From: Gloeothece verrucosa PCC 7822
Lineage (GTDB): Bacteria; Cyanobacteriota; Cyanobacteriia; Cyanobacteriales; Microcystaceae
Assembly (NCBI RefSeq): GCF_000147335.1
Contig: NC_014501.1
Coordinates: 2,416,300-2,480,299, forward strand
Direction: 5' to 3'
DNA length: 64,000 nucleotides
In this document: positions 38,339 to 48,540 of the stretch, piece after piece
How positions within the stretch are numbered: position 1 is the stretch's first letter
How the letters are laid out: every line of letters starts with the position of its first letter
Program-made: the position numbers and the translations under genes
Notes under the pieces: generated by a model
Database searches by the model: none
What the model saw: the letters and a program-made list of their open reading frames with translations, nothing else
What the model was told of the DNA's origin: nothing

Positions 38339-38527
38339 ATGGTTACAGAAGCACAAGCGCAAAAATCCTATACTCCCGCAGAATATCTAGAACTAGAAGT
38401 TAATTCTGAAGAATGGCTACTTTCTGAGTATAGCGGAGAAGACGCGGCTTTATCCCTCGCTTCTATTGCCTTACAAATTCCCTTAAGCGACCTCTACGAC
38501 AAAGTAGACTTTGAAGCTGAAGTATAA
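38339..38527 (+). pseudogene. Uma2-family (DUF820) mini-gene from internal deletion
   Basis: 62-aa open frame. Residues 1-24 (AQKSYTPAEYLELEVNSEE) match the start of Uma2 proteins, and residues 25-62 (WLLSEYSGEDAALSLASI then LSDLYDKVDFEAE) match their C-terminus. The central roughly 130 residues, including the nuclease-like core, are missing, yet the frame is intact. The ATG follows the pflA stop directly. It is either a decaying remnant or a small peptide translated by coupling. Confidence 0.8.
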
Positions 38528-38558
38528 TAGAAATCGTTGTCAATTAAATGATCATTCT

Positions 38559-39170
38559 ATGGGCTTCTATTCAAACGTTATCTTGCCTTGGTTAATTGAT
38601 ATCAATATGTCTGACCCAAAAATCTCTGAATACCGTAAACAAGTCTTATCAGAGGTATCAGGAGAAGTTCTAGAAATTGGTTTTGGAACAGGATTAAACC
38701 TTGCTTATTATCCTTCCTCAGTGGAAAAAATTACTACAGTTGATGTTAATCCAGGGATGAATAAATTAGCGCAAAAAAGACTAAAAAAAACTCAAATAAT
38801 GGTAGATAATCGCGTTCTAAATGGGGAAAATTTACCGATGAAAGATGAAAGTTTTGATGCGGTTGTGAGTACCTGGACATTATGCAGTATTGCCAAAGTT
38901 GATCAGGCAATACAAGAAATTCATCGTGTCTTAAAACCCGGAGGAAAATTCTTTTTTATTGAACATGGATTAAGTAATGAATCTTCGGTACAAGTTTGGC
39001 AAAATCGCTTAAATCCTCTTCAAAAAATTATCGGCGATGGCTGTCATTTAAATCGAAATATTAGAGCGATCATAAGCCAAACATTTAAAACCGTTTCTCT
39101 CGAAGAATTTTATGTTCCAGATCTCCCGAAAATTATTGGCTATATGTATAAAGGGGTAGCGACTAAATAA
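38559..39170 (+). CDS. Class I SAM-dependent methyltransferase
   Basis: 203 aa from ATG at 38559 (MGFYSNVILPWLID); the longer frame from 38511 overlaps the Uma2 remnant and is unlikely. SAM-binding motif I is VLEIGFGTGLNLAYY, with VDVNPGMNKLA, motif II (FDAVVSTWTLCSI) and motif III (LKPGGKFFFIEHG). It resembles the METTL7/UbiE-like group. Substrate is unknown. It has the same strand as the pfl genes but no evident functional link. Confidence 0.85.
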   Translation: MGFYSNVILPWLIDINMSDPKISEYRKQVLSEVSGEVLEIGFGTGLNLAYYPSSVEKITTVDVNPGMNKLAQKRLKKTQIMVDNRVLNGENLPMKDESFDAVVSTWTLCSIAKVDQAIQEIHRVLKPGGKFFFIEHGLSNESSVQVWQNRLNPLQKIIGDGCHLNRNIRAIISQTFKTVSLEEFYVPDLPKIIGYMYKGVATK

Positions 39171-39392
39171 AATATAAAAAGTTTAGGGAAATTATTCTAA
39201 GTTGAAATTTTTTTAGTTACCGGTTTAGGTGCGCTACCCTATGCTAACACACCCAACAGGAGTCTTAAGTTATTCTCCCTTCCCCTTTTCCCCTAGCCCT
39301 TCCCAACAGCCAAGATTTTCCACTCATTCCTACTCGAGAAGACTCAATCAATGTAACAATTGAACAGTGAGTCTTTATTGTTCAATTACCCA

Positions 39393-40079
39393 ATGAGAGT
39401 AGCAGAGTCAGACATAGAGCTTGCAGGTTACATTGACCATGCTCTATTAAACCCGACTGCCACGCCCGAACAGCTAGAACAATGCTGTGCCCAGGCAGAG
39501 CAATTTCATTTTCCCACCGTCTGTATTTACCCTGCGGCAGTCAAGCAGGCGGTGCAATTCCTGCATAGCAAAACAGTTAAAGTCTGTGCCGTGATTGGAT
39601 TTCCGACCGGCGCAACCACTTCTGCCGTCAAACTCTATGAAGCCCAAGAAGCCGCCGAAAACGGAGCCACCGAACTAGATGTTATGATTAACTTAGGATG
39701 GTTAAAAGCCGGAAAATCCGAAGAGATCTATCGAGAAATTGCCGGCATCTGTGAAGCAACCGGAGTAACTATCAAAACGATCTTAGAAACAAATGTTCTC
39801 ACCGACACCGAAAAACGGTTAGCCGCCGAAATCTGTATGGATGCGGGGGCAGCCTACTTAAAAACCTGTACCGGTTGGTTTGGTGGAGCAACAGTGGCAG
39901 ATGTTCGTTTTCTCAAAAACATTGCTAAAGGACAAGTGGGCATAAAAGCTTCTGGCGGTATCCGTACCCCCGAACAAGCATTGACCCTCATTGAAGCTGG
40001 GGCCACCAGACTGGGCACATCACGAGGACCGGAACTAATTAGTCAATTAGAAGGCAAAACAGAAGAACAAGACAGATGA
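39393..40079 (+). CDS. deoC: Deoxyribose-phosphate aldolase
   Basis: Class I aldolase splitting deoxyribose 5-phosphate into acetaldehyde and glyceraldehyde 3-phosphate. The Schiff-base Lys is in [13 protein letters not shown], the second Lys in [15 protein letters not shown], and Asp in [11 protein letters not shown]. The longest frame starts at a TTG at 39360; ATG at 39393 ([10 protein letters not shown]) fits the family start. The recO gene begins 3 bp after its stop, so they are co-transcribed. Confidence 0.93.
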   Translation: MRVAESDIELAGYIDHALLNPTATPEQLEQCCAQAEQFHFPTVCIYPAAVKQAVQFLHSKTVKVCAVIGFPTGATTSAVKLYEAQEAAENGATELDVMINLGWLKAGKSEEIYREIAGICEATGVTIKTILETNVLTDTEKRLAAEICMDAGAAYLKTCTGWFGGATVADVRFLKNIAKGQVGIKASGGIRTPEQALTLIEAGATRLGTSRGPELISQLEGKTEEQDR

Positions 40080-40082
40080 GGA

Positions 40083-40934
40083 ATGACTAAAACCTATCAA
40101 GCAACTGGAATTATCCTCAAAGGAATGCCACTAGGAGAGAGTGATCGTCTAGTGACCATTTTGACATCGGAATATGGATTAATTCGGGCAGTGGCCCCAG
40201 GAGCGAGAAAACATAAATCAAGACTGCGAGGACGTGCGGAATTATTTGTCGTCAATCAATTATTAATCGTCAAAGGGCGTTCCCTGGAAAAGATCATCCA
40301 AGCGGAAACCCTCGAATCTTATCCGGGTTTAAGTCGAGATTTAGGCAAACTGACCGTCAGCCAATATATAGCCGAATTAGTGCTGTCTTTAGCCTTGAGT
40401 GAACAACCCCAAATAGAACTCTATGAACTGCTCAACGAACATCTACGGCGTATAGAACAATTATCAACGCCACAGAGTCTATACGCTCATCTAGCGCAAG
40501 CCGTCTATCACCTCTTGGCCATCGCAGGAGTCGCCCCTGTGTTTCATTCCTGCTGTTTAACTCATCAACCCATTCAAACCAATTTTATTGACGCTCATTG
40601 GCGGGTGGGCTTTAGTTTTGATTCTGGCGGCACGATTAATCTATCCTTGGATAGAGGCAATAATAATCAAGCTCAAAATGAGCCAAGCCAAGCAATTCCT
40701 CTGGCCAAGTTGAATTGGAAACTAACGGCAGTAGAATTAACCTTATTACAACAACTCTCAAAAAAATTCCTACCGAAAGCTGACGAGATCTTTCCTCGGG
40801 ACGTGGTGATCCCCTCCCTAGATGTGGCTTGGATCAAAATAGAACGACTCTTAAGAGAATATGCTCAGTATTATTTGGGTTATTCCTTTCGTTCTGCTAC
40901 CCTAGTTGATACTTTAGCTCCTGTAGAGTTTTAA
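40083..40934 (+). CDS. recO: DNA repair protein RecO
   Basis: 283 aa. RecO helps load RecA on SSB-coated DNA. The N-terminal OB fold is typical ([40 protein letters not shown]), followed by the helical domain. The Cys pair region (HSCCLTHQP) retains part of the zinc site, which is variable in the family. It follows deoC by 3 bp. Confidence 0.93.
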   Translation: MTKTYQATGIILKGMPLGESDRLVTILTSEYGLIRAVAPGARKHKSRLRGRAELFVVNQLLIVKGRSLEKIIQAETLESYPGLSRDLGKLTVSQYIAELVLSLALSEQPQIELYELLNEHLRRIEQLSTPQSLYAHLAQAVYHLLAIAGVAPVFHSCCLTHQPIQTNFIDAHWRVGFSFDSGGTINLSLDRGNNNQAQNEPSQAIPLAKLNWKLTAVELTLLQQLSKKFLPKADEIFPRDVVIPSLDVAWIKIERLLREYAQYYLGYSFRSATLVDTLAPVEF

Positions 40935-40989
40935 ATCTGTTTGTAGATTGACTTTTATAAAAACCCAGATAGCCCATAAACAAAACAGA

Positions 40990-42459
40990 ATGCAGTTATC
41001 TCAATCTCAGAAAAATCCATCACACTGTCATAAAAGCGTTGGTGACAACCATCAGCCAGCCTTATTGAGCAAGGCGAAAAGTTTAAGCAAATCTTCCGAG
41101 AATACCTCGTCCGGCGAAGGATTAGGCGCAGTTCTAACTAATCCCCGATTTGTGATTTTGTGGAGCGGACAAGTCTTTTCTCAACTGGCCGATAAAGTCT
41201 ATCTTGTCTTGATGATTGCCCTGATCACGGCTCATTTTCAAGCCCAAGATCAGCCTATTAGTGGTTGGGTATCAGCGATTATGATCGCTTTTACGATTCC
41301 TGCCGTTTTATTTGGCTCTTTAGCCGGGGTTTATGTGGATCGCTGGCCAAAAAAAGGCGTTCTTGTTATTTCTAATTTACTACGAGGGCTTTTAGTTTTA
41401 GTGATTCCTCCTCTATTATGGCTATCAGCCAATGAAACGTTAGCTATTCCGGTTCAGTGGTTGCCCAAAGTAGTGCGACAATGGCAAGGAGAAGCTCAAA
41501 CCGTTTTTGCCCTGCCGCTAGGATTTTTATTGTTGTTAGTTCTAACCTTCGTTGATTCTACCCTGACTCAATTTTTTGCTCCAGCCGAACAAGCGATTAT
41601 TCCCACCATCGTCAAACGTCGTCGACTCCTCTCAGCGAATTCTCTATTTACCACCACCATGATGGCAACCCTAATTATTGGATTTGCCATTGGAGAACCA
41701 TTATTAAACGTTGCCGCTCATCTGGGTCAATTTATCGGCTTATCTCAAGATATGGGTAAAGCCTTAACCGTCGGCGGCTCTTATACCATCGCCGGATTGA
41801 TTTTACTCTTACTTAGAACTAAAGAAAAACCTGAAGATGTTCAGGGAGAAAGACCTCATGTTTTAGAAGATATCCGCGATGGGATCGCTTATCTGAGCAA
41901 AAATCATCGGGTGAGAAATGCCTTAATTCAACTGATTATTTTATTTTCTGTCTTCGCCGCTTTGTCAGTCATCGCAGTACGACTAGCAGAAACTATCCCC
42001 GGTATGAAAGCTGAACAATTTGGCATTCTTTTAGCTATGGGGGGTTTAGGTTTAGCTTGTGGTGCGGCAGTGGTGGGCCATTGGGGACAACAGTTTTCTC
42101 ACAATCAACTCAGTTTATGGGGATCTATGGGAGTAGCCGCTTCTTTAGTGGGTCTATCTTGGTCTAATCATAGTCTTTGGTTAGCTCTGATCACCACCGT
42201 TTTTCTGGGTTTTTTTGGGGCGTTAGTGGGTGTTCCTATGCAAACCACTATTCAAGCAGAAACCCCTGCGGATATGCGCGGTAAAGTATTCGGGTTACAA
42301 AATAACGCCGTGAATATTGCCCTCTCTTTACCTTTAGCTTTAGCCGGCATTGCGGAAACACTTATAGGACTACAACCCGTCTTAATAGCTTTAGCTGTTC
42401 TGGCTTTAGTAGGTGGGGTCTTAACATGGTATATTTCTCGTTCAAGGAGCGGAAGTTAA
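40990..42459 (+). CDS. MFS transporter
   Basis: 489 aa from ATG at 40990; the TTG at 40948 only 13 bp after recO is the longer alternative. A polar N-terminal tail (about 50 residues) is followed by about 12 membrane segments (VILWSGQVFSQLADKVYLVLM, then LFGSLAGVYVDRWPKK with the MFS loop 2-3 signature). C-terminal half has GFFGALVGVPMQTTIQAETP. It resembles the MFS_3 (EntS-like exporter) group. Substrate cannot be told. Confidence 0.87.
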   Translation: MQLSQSQKNPSHCHKSVGDNHQPALLSKAKSLSKSSENTSSGEGLGAVLTNPRFVILWSGQVFSQLADKVYLVLMIALITAHFQAQDQPISGWVSAIMIAFTIPAVLFGSLAGVYVDRWPKKGVLVISNLLRGLLVLVIPPLLWLSANETLAIPVQWLPKVVRQWQGEAQTVFALPLGFLLLLVLTFVDSTLTQFFAPAEQAIIPTIVKRRRLLSANSLFTTTMMATLIIGFAIGEPLLNVAAHLGQFIGLSQDMGKALTVGGSYTIAGLILLLLRTKEKPEDVQGERPHVLEDIRDGIAYLSKNHRVRNALIQLIILFSVFAALSVIAVRLAETIPGMKAEQFGILLAMGGLGLACGAAVVGHWGQQFSHNQLSLWGSMGVAASLVGLSWSNHSLWLALITTVFLGFFGALVGVPMQTTIQAETPADMRGKVFGLQNNAVNIALSLPLALAGIAETLIGLQPVLIALAVLALVGGVLTWYISRSRSGS

Positions 42460-42562
42460 GCTAAAGTTGACAAAGATCAGGATTTCTTAGGGAGATCTTA
42501 GAACTTAGTCCTCTTTAGATTAACAACTGATCAATTTTCGTAATTCAGAGTTGTTTATTTGA

Positions 42563-43702
42563 ATGCACATTGCTTGGTTGGGAAAAAAATCACCCTTTTG
42601 TGGTAACGTTACCTATGGTCGAGAGGTCACGAATGCTTTATTAGACCGAGGTTATCAGGTTAGTTTTCTTCATTTTGCTCAAGAAGAATCGGCATCAGAG
42701 AATTGGCCAGATTGCCCTGAAGTGGTATTACCCTTCCTCTATAAATCTCAGGTCTACACCATTCCGACTCCGAAGTCGAGTAAGGTTTTGATGGCGGCGT
42801 TAAAACAACTGCAACCCGATTTAGTTCACGCCTCCCTTACCCTTTCTCCTCTTGATTTTCGCCTACCGGAAATTTGTGAGGAATTAAATATTCCTCTCGT
42901 GGCTACTTTTCATCCCCCTTTTGATAACAAACTCCGTAACCTCTCCTCGAGTACCCAATTTCTCACCTATCAGCTATATGCTCCTTTTCTAGCCCATTAT
43001 GACCGAGTCATTGTTTTTTCCAGATTGCAACAGAATCTGTTAATTAAGTTAGGCGTTCCTCCTCAAAAACTCGCGGTGATTCCCAATGGCGTTGATCCTC
43101 AAAAATATTCCCCCGGCTTCAGTTCTCTAAAAACTCGCTTCAATGCTAAACGCTTGTTTGTCTTTTTAGGAAGAATTGCCACCGAAAAAAATGTAGAAGC
43201 TTTGCTAAAAGCCTGGAAACATTCAGACCTCGGGGCAGATAGTAAATTACTCATCGTCGGCGATGGGCCTTTAACTTCTGCGTTAGAACCGTTTTATGGG
43301 CCTGAATATAATATTCATTGGTTAGGTTTTGTGGCCGAAGAAAACCAAAGAATTGAAATTCTTCAAGCGGCTGATGTGTTTATTTTACCCTCTTTAGTCG
43401 AAGGGTTATCCTTGTCTCTGCTCGAAGCTATGTCTTGTGGGGTAGCTTGTATTGCTACCGATGCCGGGGCAGATGGAGAAGTGCTTGAGGATGGAGCAGG
43501 AGTAATTCTTAATACTCAAGGGGTGACAATTCAATTAAAAACCCTTTTGCCTTTGTTTCGAGACCATCCTGAAATTACTCAACTTCTAGGTGAAAAAGCC
43601 CGACAACGGGTATTAGACCGTTATACTCTTAGTCAAAATATTAATCATTTAGAAAAGCTTTATGCTGAAGTGTTGCAAAATCAGGCCGTATTTTTTAGTT
43701 AA
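42563..43702 (+). CDS. dgdA: Digalactosyldiacylglycerol synthase (KtrE/DgdA), GT4 family
   Basis: 379-aa glycosyltransferase of the GT-B fold. The N-terminal half has GNVTYGREVTNALLDRGY and VATFHPPFDN, and the C-terminal nucleotide-sugar half has VFLGRIATEKNVEALL and LPSLVEGLSLSLLEAMSCG with the E-x7-E pattern. In Synechocystis the gene next to ktrB (slr1508 beside slr1509) was first named ktrE and then shown to be the DGDG synthase DgdA; the same adjacency here supports the name. It makes a thylakoid galactolipid from MGDG. Confidence 0.8.
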   Translation: MHIAWLGKKSPFCGNVTYGREVTNALLDRGYQVSFLHFAQEESASENWPDCPEVVLPFLYKSQVYTIPTPKSSKVLMAALKQLQPDLVHASLTLSPLDFRLPEICEELNIPLVATFHPPFDNKLRNLSSSTQFLTYQLYAPFLAHYDRVIVFSRLQQNLLIKLGVPPQKLAVIPNGVDPQKYSPGFSSLKTRFNAKRLFVFLGRIATEKNVEALLKAWKHSDLGADSKLLIVGDGPLTSALEPFYGPEYNIHWLGFVAEENQRIEILQAADVFILPSLVEGLSLSLLEAMSCGVACIATDAGADGEVLEDGAGVILNTQGVTIQLKTLLPLFRDHPEITQLLGEKARQRVLDRYTLSQNINHLEKLYAEVLQNQAVFFS

Positions 43703-43930
43703 TAACTTCCTGACCATAAAACACTCATAGACAAAATTTATTAAGTAGGTGTTATTTCCCTTTTTGGCTAAAATTTGTAGCTTTGAGCCAATTTTTTCGA
43801 GATAGCCAACCTTATACAGAAATCGAGTACAATATCCCTCATGTATCCTGAAATACCCAACGAGCAGACAAGCTTGTAATTGCCTCTGTGGTTTTCTAGA
43901 CTTGTTCAATGAGGAAAGCTCTACTTTAAA

Positions 43931-45292
43931 ATGACCATCGCCCGCACAATCTGCTTAGGATTCATTGCCGTTATTGCAGCAGGAACTTTATTACTCATTC
44001 TGCCTTTCTCCACTAGCGCAGGAAGTTGGGGGAATCCCATTGTCGCTTTATTTACTTCAACCTCTGCGGTTTGCGTTACCGGCTTAGTGGTTGTCGATAC
44101 CGGCACTTACTTTTCTTTCTGGGGAGAATTATTCATTACTTTGCTTATTCAAATCGGCGGCTTAGGCTATATGCTGACTACTACCTTTTTGATGCTGTTA
44201 ATTGGCAAAAGGTTTGAATTGCGGCAAAAGTTTGCTATTCGGGAATCTTTTGATCGTCCTTTTTTACAGGGCAGTCAAAATATCGTGCGCTCGGTTATTG
44301 CTACGACTCTTGCCTTTGAAATCGCGGGAGCTTTATTGTTATTTATCAAATTTACCAGTGATTTTGGCCCCATTAGAGGCTTATGGTTTGCCATTTTTCA
44401 TAGTGTTAGTGCTTGGAATAATGCGGGCTTTGGACTTTTAAAAGATAACATGATCAGCTATCGTTCTTCTTATATTATTAATTTTACTATTCCCATATTA
44501 ATTATTTTTGGAGGAATTGGCTATCAAGTTATTATTGAAATGTATTCCTGGTTTATTGATCGATTTAAACGAGAAAGATTTGATTTTTCTTTAAACTATA
44601 AAGTAGCTGTTCATACCACAATTTTTTTATTAATCTTCGGCACTTTGGGCTATTTATTTCTTGAATTTACCAATCCTCAAACCTTTGGAGGCTTCAATTT
44701 AAAAGATAAACTTTTAGCCGCTTGGTTTCAATCGGTCGTCACTCGAACGGCTGGATTTAATAGCATTGATTTTGGGCAATTAACCATTTCTGGGTTGTTT
44801 TTAACGATGGGATTAATGTTTATTGGTGCTAGTCCCAGTGGAACCGGAGGCGGCATTAAAACTACCACTTTACGGATATTAACCAGTTCGACTCGGGCCG
44901 TATTACGAGGTCAGGAACAAGTGGTCTTGTATGAGCGAGAAGTGTCCGTCTCTTTAGTTTTAAAAGCTGTAGCCGTCGTTTTTGGTTCAGCTATGACCGT
45001 TTTAGGTATTACGTTTGCTATCGCTTTAATTGAATATTCTTTCCTGAAAAATCCCATATTTATTAATGGAACTTATAATTCAATCCATATTGCCTTTGAA
45101 GTCATCTCGGCTTTTTGTACGGTTGGACTTTCTACAGGGATCACCGCTCCTCTATCTCCTTATTCCCAACTCTTGCTCGTCTTAGCCATGTATACTGGTC
45201 GAGTGGGGGTATTATTATTTATGGCAGCTATTATCGGAGACCCTCGCCCTAGTGCGCTCCATTATCCCGAGGAAAACTTATTAGTAGGATAG
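43931..45292 (+). CDS. ktrB: Na+-dependent K+ uptake channel subunit KtrB
   Basis: 453-aa membrane protein of the Trk/Ktr/HKT group. The four pore loops are visible as SAVCVTGLVVVDT, SAWNNAGFG, TRTAGFNSID and CTVGLSTGIT, each with its filter glycine; all four have Gly, as in KtrB. The long middle region with GASPSGTGGGIKTTTLRI is the intramembrane gating loop. ATG at 43931 is chosen. It needs the RCK subunit KtrA, encoded 20 bp downstream. Confidence 0.94.
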   Translation: MTIARTICLGFIAVIAAGTLLLILPFSTSAGSWGNPIVALFTSTSAVCVTGLVVVDTGTYFSFWGELFITLLIQIGGLGYMLTTTFLMLLIGKRFELRQKFAIRESFDRPFLQGSQNIVRSVIATTLAFEIAGALLLFIKFTSDFGPIRGLWFAIFHSVSAWNNAGFGLLKDNMISYRSSYIINFTIPILIIFGGIGYQVIIEMYSWFIDRFKRERFDFSLNYKVAVHTTIFLLIFGTLGYLFLEFTNPQTFGGFNLKDKLLAAWFQSVVTRTAGFNSIDFGQLTISGLFLTMGLMFIGASPSGTGGGIKTTTLRILTSSTRAVLRGQEQVVLYEREVSVSLVLKAVAVVFGSAMTVLGITFAIALIEYSFLKNPIFINGTYNSIHIAFEVISAFCTVGLSTGITAPLSPYSQLLLVLAMYTGRVGVLLFMAAIIGDPRPSALHYPEENLLVG

Positions 45293-45312
45293 TCAAAAAG
45301 CGGAGAAAAACA

Positions 45313-46065
45313 GTGGAAAGTTTTAAAAAAGATCACCCTGAAAAACATCATCATAAAAAACCTTGGGGAATCAGTTTACGTTCCCTAAATTTTTTAGATG
45401 GTTTGCGGCGAGATCATCGTCAATTTGCCGTGATCGGGTTAGGACGTTTTGGGCGGGCAGTGTGTGAAACACTACATAAGTTGGGCTATGATGTGATGGG
45501 CACAGATATTGATGAAAAATTAGTCGCCCAAGTGATTACAGATAGAATTGCCTCCACCGCTATTCAACTAGATTCCACGAAACCTATCGCTCTAAGAGAA
45601 GCGGGTCTTTTTGAATTTGATACTGTGATTGTGGCCATTGGCAATTACATCGAAGAAAGTATTATTACAACCCTCAATCTTAAAGAAGCAGGCGTTCATT
45701 GTGTTGTGGCTAAAGCTTCCACAGAAATACATGGTAAGTTATTAAAACGTGTTGGGGCTGATATTGTTATTTTCCCGGAATACGAAGCGGGCTGTGATCT
45801 AGCTTATACTTTGACTAAACCTGCTATTTTAGAACGACTAGATTTAGATCAAGAAAATAGTATTGTAGAAGTGCGAGTTCCAGAAGAATTTGATAATAAA
45901 AGTCTAGCGGAATTGCAAATACGGGCCCGCTTTGGGTTAAATGTCATCGCCATCGGGGATGGAGAAAGGTATAAAATTAATCCCAATCCTCAAGATCGAA
46001 TCCATAAAGGCTGTGCTATGGTCATTATGGGATCTAATAAAGATATTCAACGATTGCCCATTTAG
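45313..46065 (+). CDS. ktrA: Regulatory RCK subunit KtrA
   Basis: 250 aa. The Rossmann RCK-N domain (FAVIGLGRFGRAVCETL, residues about 36-52; MGTDIDEKLV) binds ATP/ADP, and RCK-C follows from about 170. It forms the cytosolic gating ring of KtrB. The start is GTG at 45313, after AGCGGAGAAAAAC. A 35-residue basic N-terminal extension (KDHPEKHHHKKP) precedes the domain, longer than in B. subtilis KtrA. It forms an operon with ktrB. Confidence 0.93.
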   Translation: MESFKKDHPEKHHHKKPWGISLRSLNFLDGLRRDHRQFAVIGLGRFGRAVCETLHKLGYDVMGTDIDEKLVAQVITDRIASTAIQLDSTKPIALREAGLFEFDTVIVAIGNYIEESIITTLNLKEAGVHCVVAKASTEIHGKLLKRVGADIVIFPEYEAGCDLAYTLTKPAILERLDLDQENSIVEVRVPEEFDNKSLAELQIRARFGLNVIAIGDGERYKINPNPQDRIHKGCAMVIMGSNKDIQRLPI

Positions 46066-46091
46066 TCATGGGCTATTAGTCCTTCCTATTC

Positions 46092-46532
46092 CTAAGAGCG
46101 ATCGCCAATTTGACTTAACTCCCTTGCCCCAAAAATTGCCTCTAAATGAGGGTAAAATTTAAACTCTAAAAGGTTGTAAAAAGGATCTTGAATAAAAACG
46201 GTGCGATGTTCGGTCAACTGTCCAGGAAAACGCCGTGATGGTTCTTGATAGAAAGATAGCTGTTTTTCGGTTGCGCGTTGCACTAAAGCTTCCCAGTCGG
46301 TTTCGGTTGGAAAAATGATGCCATAGTGTCTGGGATAAATTCCTTTTTGAGGTGTGAGAGGTTCTTGGGTTAAATGAGCCACTACTTGATGACCATAGAA
46401 ATTCATAATCATAGCAGAAGCACTCTCCCGTCCGATCTCACACCCTAACCCATCACCATAAAAAGCTTTTGCTCGCACAAGGTCATTAACGGGAATGGCT
46501 AAATGAAAAATCGGTTGTTGAGTCATAGACAT
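46092..46532 (-). CDS. VOC (glyoxalase-fold) family protein
   Basis: About 146 aa from ATG at 46532 (MSMTQQPIFH); the annotated longest frame begins at a TTG. Paired beta-alpha-beta-beta-beta units: FHLAIPVNDLVRAKAFYGDGLGC and FIQDPFYNLLEFKFYP. Metal ligands would be His of FHLAIP, and Glu of LLEFKFY. The family includes dioxygenases and isomerases; no substrate is evident. It converges on ktrA with a 26-bp gap. Confidence 0.85.
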   Translation of the reverse strand: MSMTQQPIFHLAIPVNDLVRAKAFYGDGLGCEIGRESASAMIMNFYGHQVVAHLTQEPLTPQKGIYPRHYGIIFPTETDWEALVQRATEKQLSFYQEPSRRFPGQLTEHRTVFIQDPFYNLLEFKFYPHLEAIFGARELSQIGDRS

Positions 46533-46646
46533 GGTTCTCAAATTTTTAATCAAAAATATTAATTAGTTCACTTTAATCTAGTACAATATTTGATTAACAG
46601 TGTAATATATCTTAAAACTCAATTAAAAAAATATAAAGAAAGTAGC

Positions 46647-47177
46647 ATGAAGCAGCGTGGCGTAACGATCTGGTTAACTGGTTTAAGTGGTGCTGGTAAA
46701 ACGACTATCACCAATGCTTTAGAACAAAGACTACGGGAAGAAGATTATCCCCTAGAAGTATTAGACGGAGATGTCGTTCGGACTAATCTTACTAAAGGAT
46801 TGGGATTTAGCAAAGAAGACCGTGATGAAAATATCCGCCGGATTGGGTTTGTCGCTAATCTGCTGACTCGTCATGGAGTATTTGTATTAGTATCGGCTAT
46901 TTCTCCTTATCGTGAAATCCGCGAACAAGTTAAAGAAAAAATTGGCGATTTTGTGGAAGTTTTTGTCAATGCTCCCTTAACCGTTTGTGAATCCCGAGAT
47001 GTTAAAGGACTCTATAAACGCGCTCGAGCCGGTGAAATTAAATCTTTTACGGGCATTGATGACCCTTATGAACCTCCTCTTAATCCTGAAGTAGAATGTC
47101 GTACCGATATCGAAGACCTAGAAGAAAGTGTCAACAAAATTTGGCACAAACTTGAGCAATTAGGTTATCTACGCTAA
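46647..47177 (+). CDS. cysC: Adenylylsulfate kinase
   Basis: 176 aa from ATG at 46647 (MKQRGVTIWLTG), with the purine-rich AAAGAAAG a few bases upstream; the longer frame from 46590 is unlikely. CysC phosphorylates APS to PAPS in sulfate assimilation. P-loop GLSGAGKTTI, DGDVVRTNL, and the KGLYKRARAGEIKSFTGIDDPYEPP region are characteristic. It is a stand-alone kinase without the sulfurylase domain. Confidence 0.95.
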   Translation: MKQRGVTIWLTGLSGAGKTTITNALEQRLREEDYPLEVLDGDVVRTNLTKGLGFSKEDRDENIRRIGFVANLLTRHGVFVLVSAISPYREIREQVKEKIGDFVEVFVNAPLTVCESRDVKGLYKRARAGEIKSFTGIDDPYEPPLNPEVECRTDIEDLEESVNKIWHKLEQLGYLR

Positions 47178-47183
47178 AAAGAA

Positions 47184-47230
47184 AAGAATTAAGAATATAA
47201 GTCTTTTTTCGGCCTTATTTCTTAATTCTT
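47184..47230. terminator. Bidirectional terminator between cysC and the sigma factor gene
   Basis: A perfect 12-bp inverted repeat AAGAATTAAGAA / TTCTTAATTCTT lies between the two convergent genes, with a T6 run in the loop. It can serve both directions. Confidence 0.65.
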
Positions 47231-47245
47231 AACCCTGATTATTCC

Positions 47246-48232
47246 TTAGCTGGCTACGATATATTCTTTAACGTTAGAACGTCGCCGACGTAGCTGACTT
47301 AGGGCTTGATGTTCTAACTGGCGTACCCGCTCACGACTAATATTCATTCTTTGACCAATCTTAGCTAAAGATAGTTCTTTTCCATCTTGTAAGCCAAAAC
47401 GTAAAGACAGAACTTCTCGCTGTTGCGGCGTTAATTCCGCCAGTAAATCTTGTAAATCTTGGCGCATTAATTCCTGAGTAATGTAATTGTCAGGAGAAAT
47501 TCCCTCATCTTCGAGTAATTCTGACAATTCTGTATCTTGGTTATCCCCTACTCTCACGTCTAAAGAGATGGGTTGACGAGACATACTTAAGAATTCTCGA
47601 ATTTGGTCCGGTTCTAAATCTAAGGCTTTAGCAATTTCAGAAGGCGTTGCACTACGTCCTAATTGTTGTGACAATTCCCTCTGAGTCTTTTTGATTTTAT
47701 TAAGTTTTTCAGTTATGTGAATCGGTAAACGTATAGTCCGTGCTTGTTGGGCGATCGCGCGGGTAATGGCTTGGCGAATCCACCAATAAGCATAGGTAGA
47801 AAATTTATAACCTTTTGTGGGGTCGAATTTTTCTACCCCTCTTTCTAATCCTAAACTTCCTTCTTGAATTAGATCGAGAAATTCCATGTTTCGTTTCTGG
47901 TATTTCTTGGCAATTGCTACCACCAGGCGCAAATTCGCCTCGATCATTTTTCTTTTTGCCCGTTTCCCTTGTTGAATCGCTCGGTTGAGTTCTTCTTCAC
48001 TCATTTGGACATGGTTAGCCCACTCTGTCAGACTTGGCTCTCTTTCTAGCTGTATCGCCAGTTCATCTTTCTTTTCTAACAGAGTCATCATTTTTTGGAC
48101 TTGCTTACCATAAACAATTTCTTGCTCATGAGTTAACAAGGGTACTCGCCCAATCTCGTGCAAATAAGTTCTGACCATATCTGCTGAGAATGTCGGTTTT
48201 TGATTTTTGGGGTTGACTTTAGCAGTGGGCAT
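47246..48232 (-). CDS. Group 2 RNA polymerase sigma factor, SigB-like
   Basis: 328 aa from ATG at 48232 ([10 protein letters not shown]). Region 1.2 ([19 protein letters not shown]), region 2 ([40 protein letters not shown] and the -10 helix [14 protein letters not shown]), region 3, and region 4.2 ([19 protein letters not shown]) are complete. No long region 1.1 is present, so it is a non-essential group 2 factor. The N-terminus and C-terminal KEYI tail look most like SigB; SigD is the alternative. The gene has a 400-bp upstream region with unusual inverted repeats. Confidence 0.9.
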   Translation of the reverse strand: MPTAKVNPKNQKPTFSADMVRTYLHEIGRVPLLTHEQEIVYGKQVQKMMTLLEKKDELAIQLEREPSLTEWANHVQMSEEELNRAIQQGKRAKRKMIEANLRLVVAIAKKYQKRNMEFLDLIQEGSLGLERGVEKFDPTKGYKFSTYAYWWIRQAITRAIAQQARTIRLPIHITEKLNKIKKTQRELSQQLGRSATPSEIAKALDLEPDQIREFLSMSRQPISLDVRVGDNQDTELSELLEDEGISPDNYITQELMRQDLQDLLAELTPQQREVLSLRFGLQDGKELSLAKIGQRMNISRERVRQLEHQALSQLRRRRSNVKEYIVAS

Positions 48233-48540
48233 CGTACAGTTGTGACTCCTTAAAACAAACATAAAGTCTGTCGCTATCTTTATCTTTCCCTAAATCAGGA
48301 TGGCTTTACACATCTGCCTCGAGAAAGAACTTAAATGAAGTCAGTATGACTTTGACTTACTCTAATGTTATCTCATCATTTAGACGTTGACAATAGTCAA
48401 AAGGTTCAATACAGGATAATTTCTGATATGATAGACTATTTAAACTCTTGTATATCCTATAAGTAGCTGAGCCTTTGACTCGAGAATCTTTAGCATCTGA
48501 CCTACTCTTATAATGACTTAAAAAATGTTACAATGAAAGA

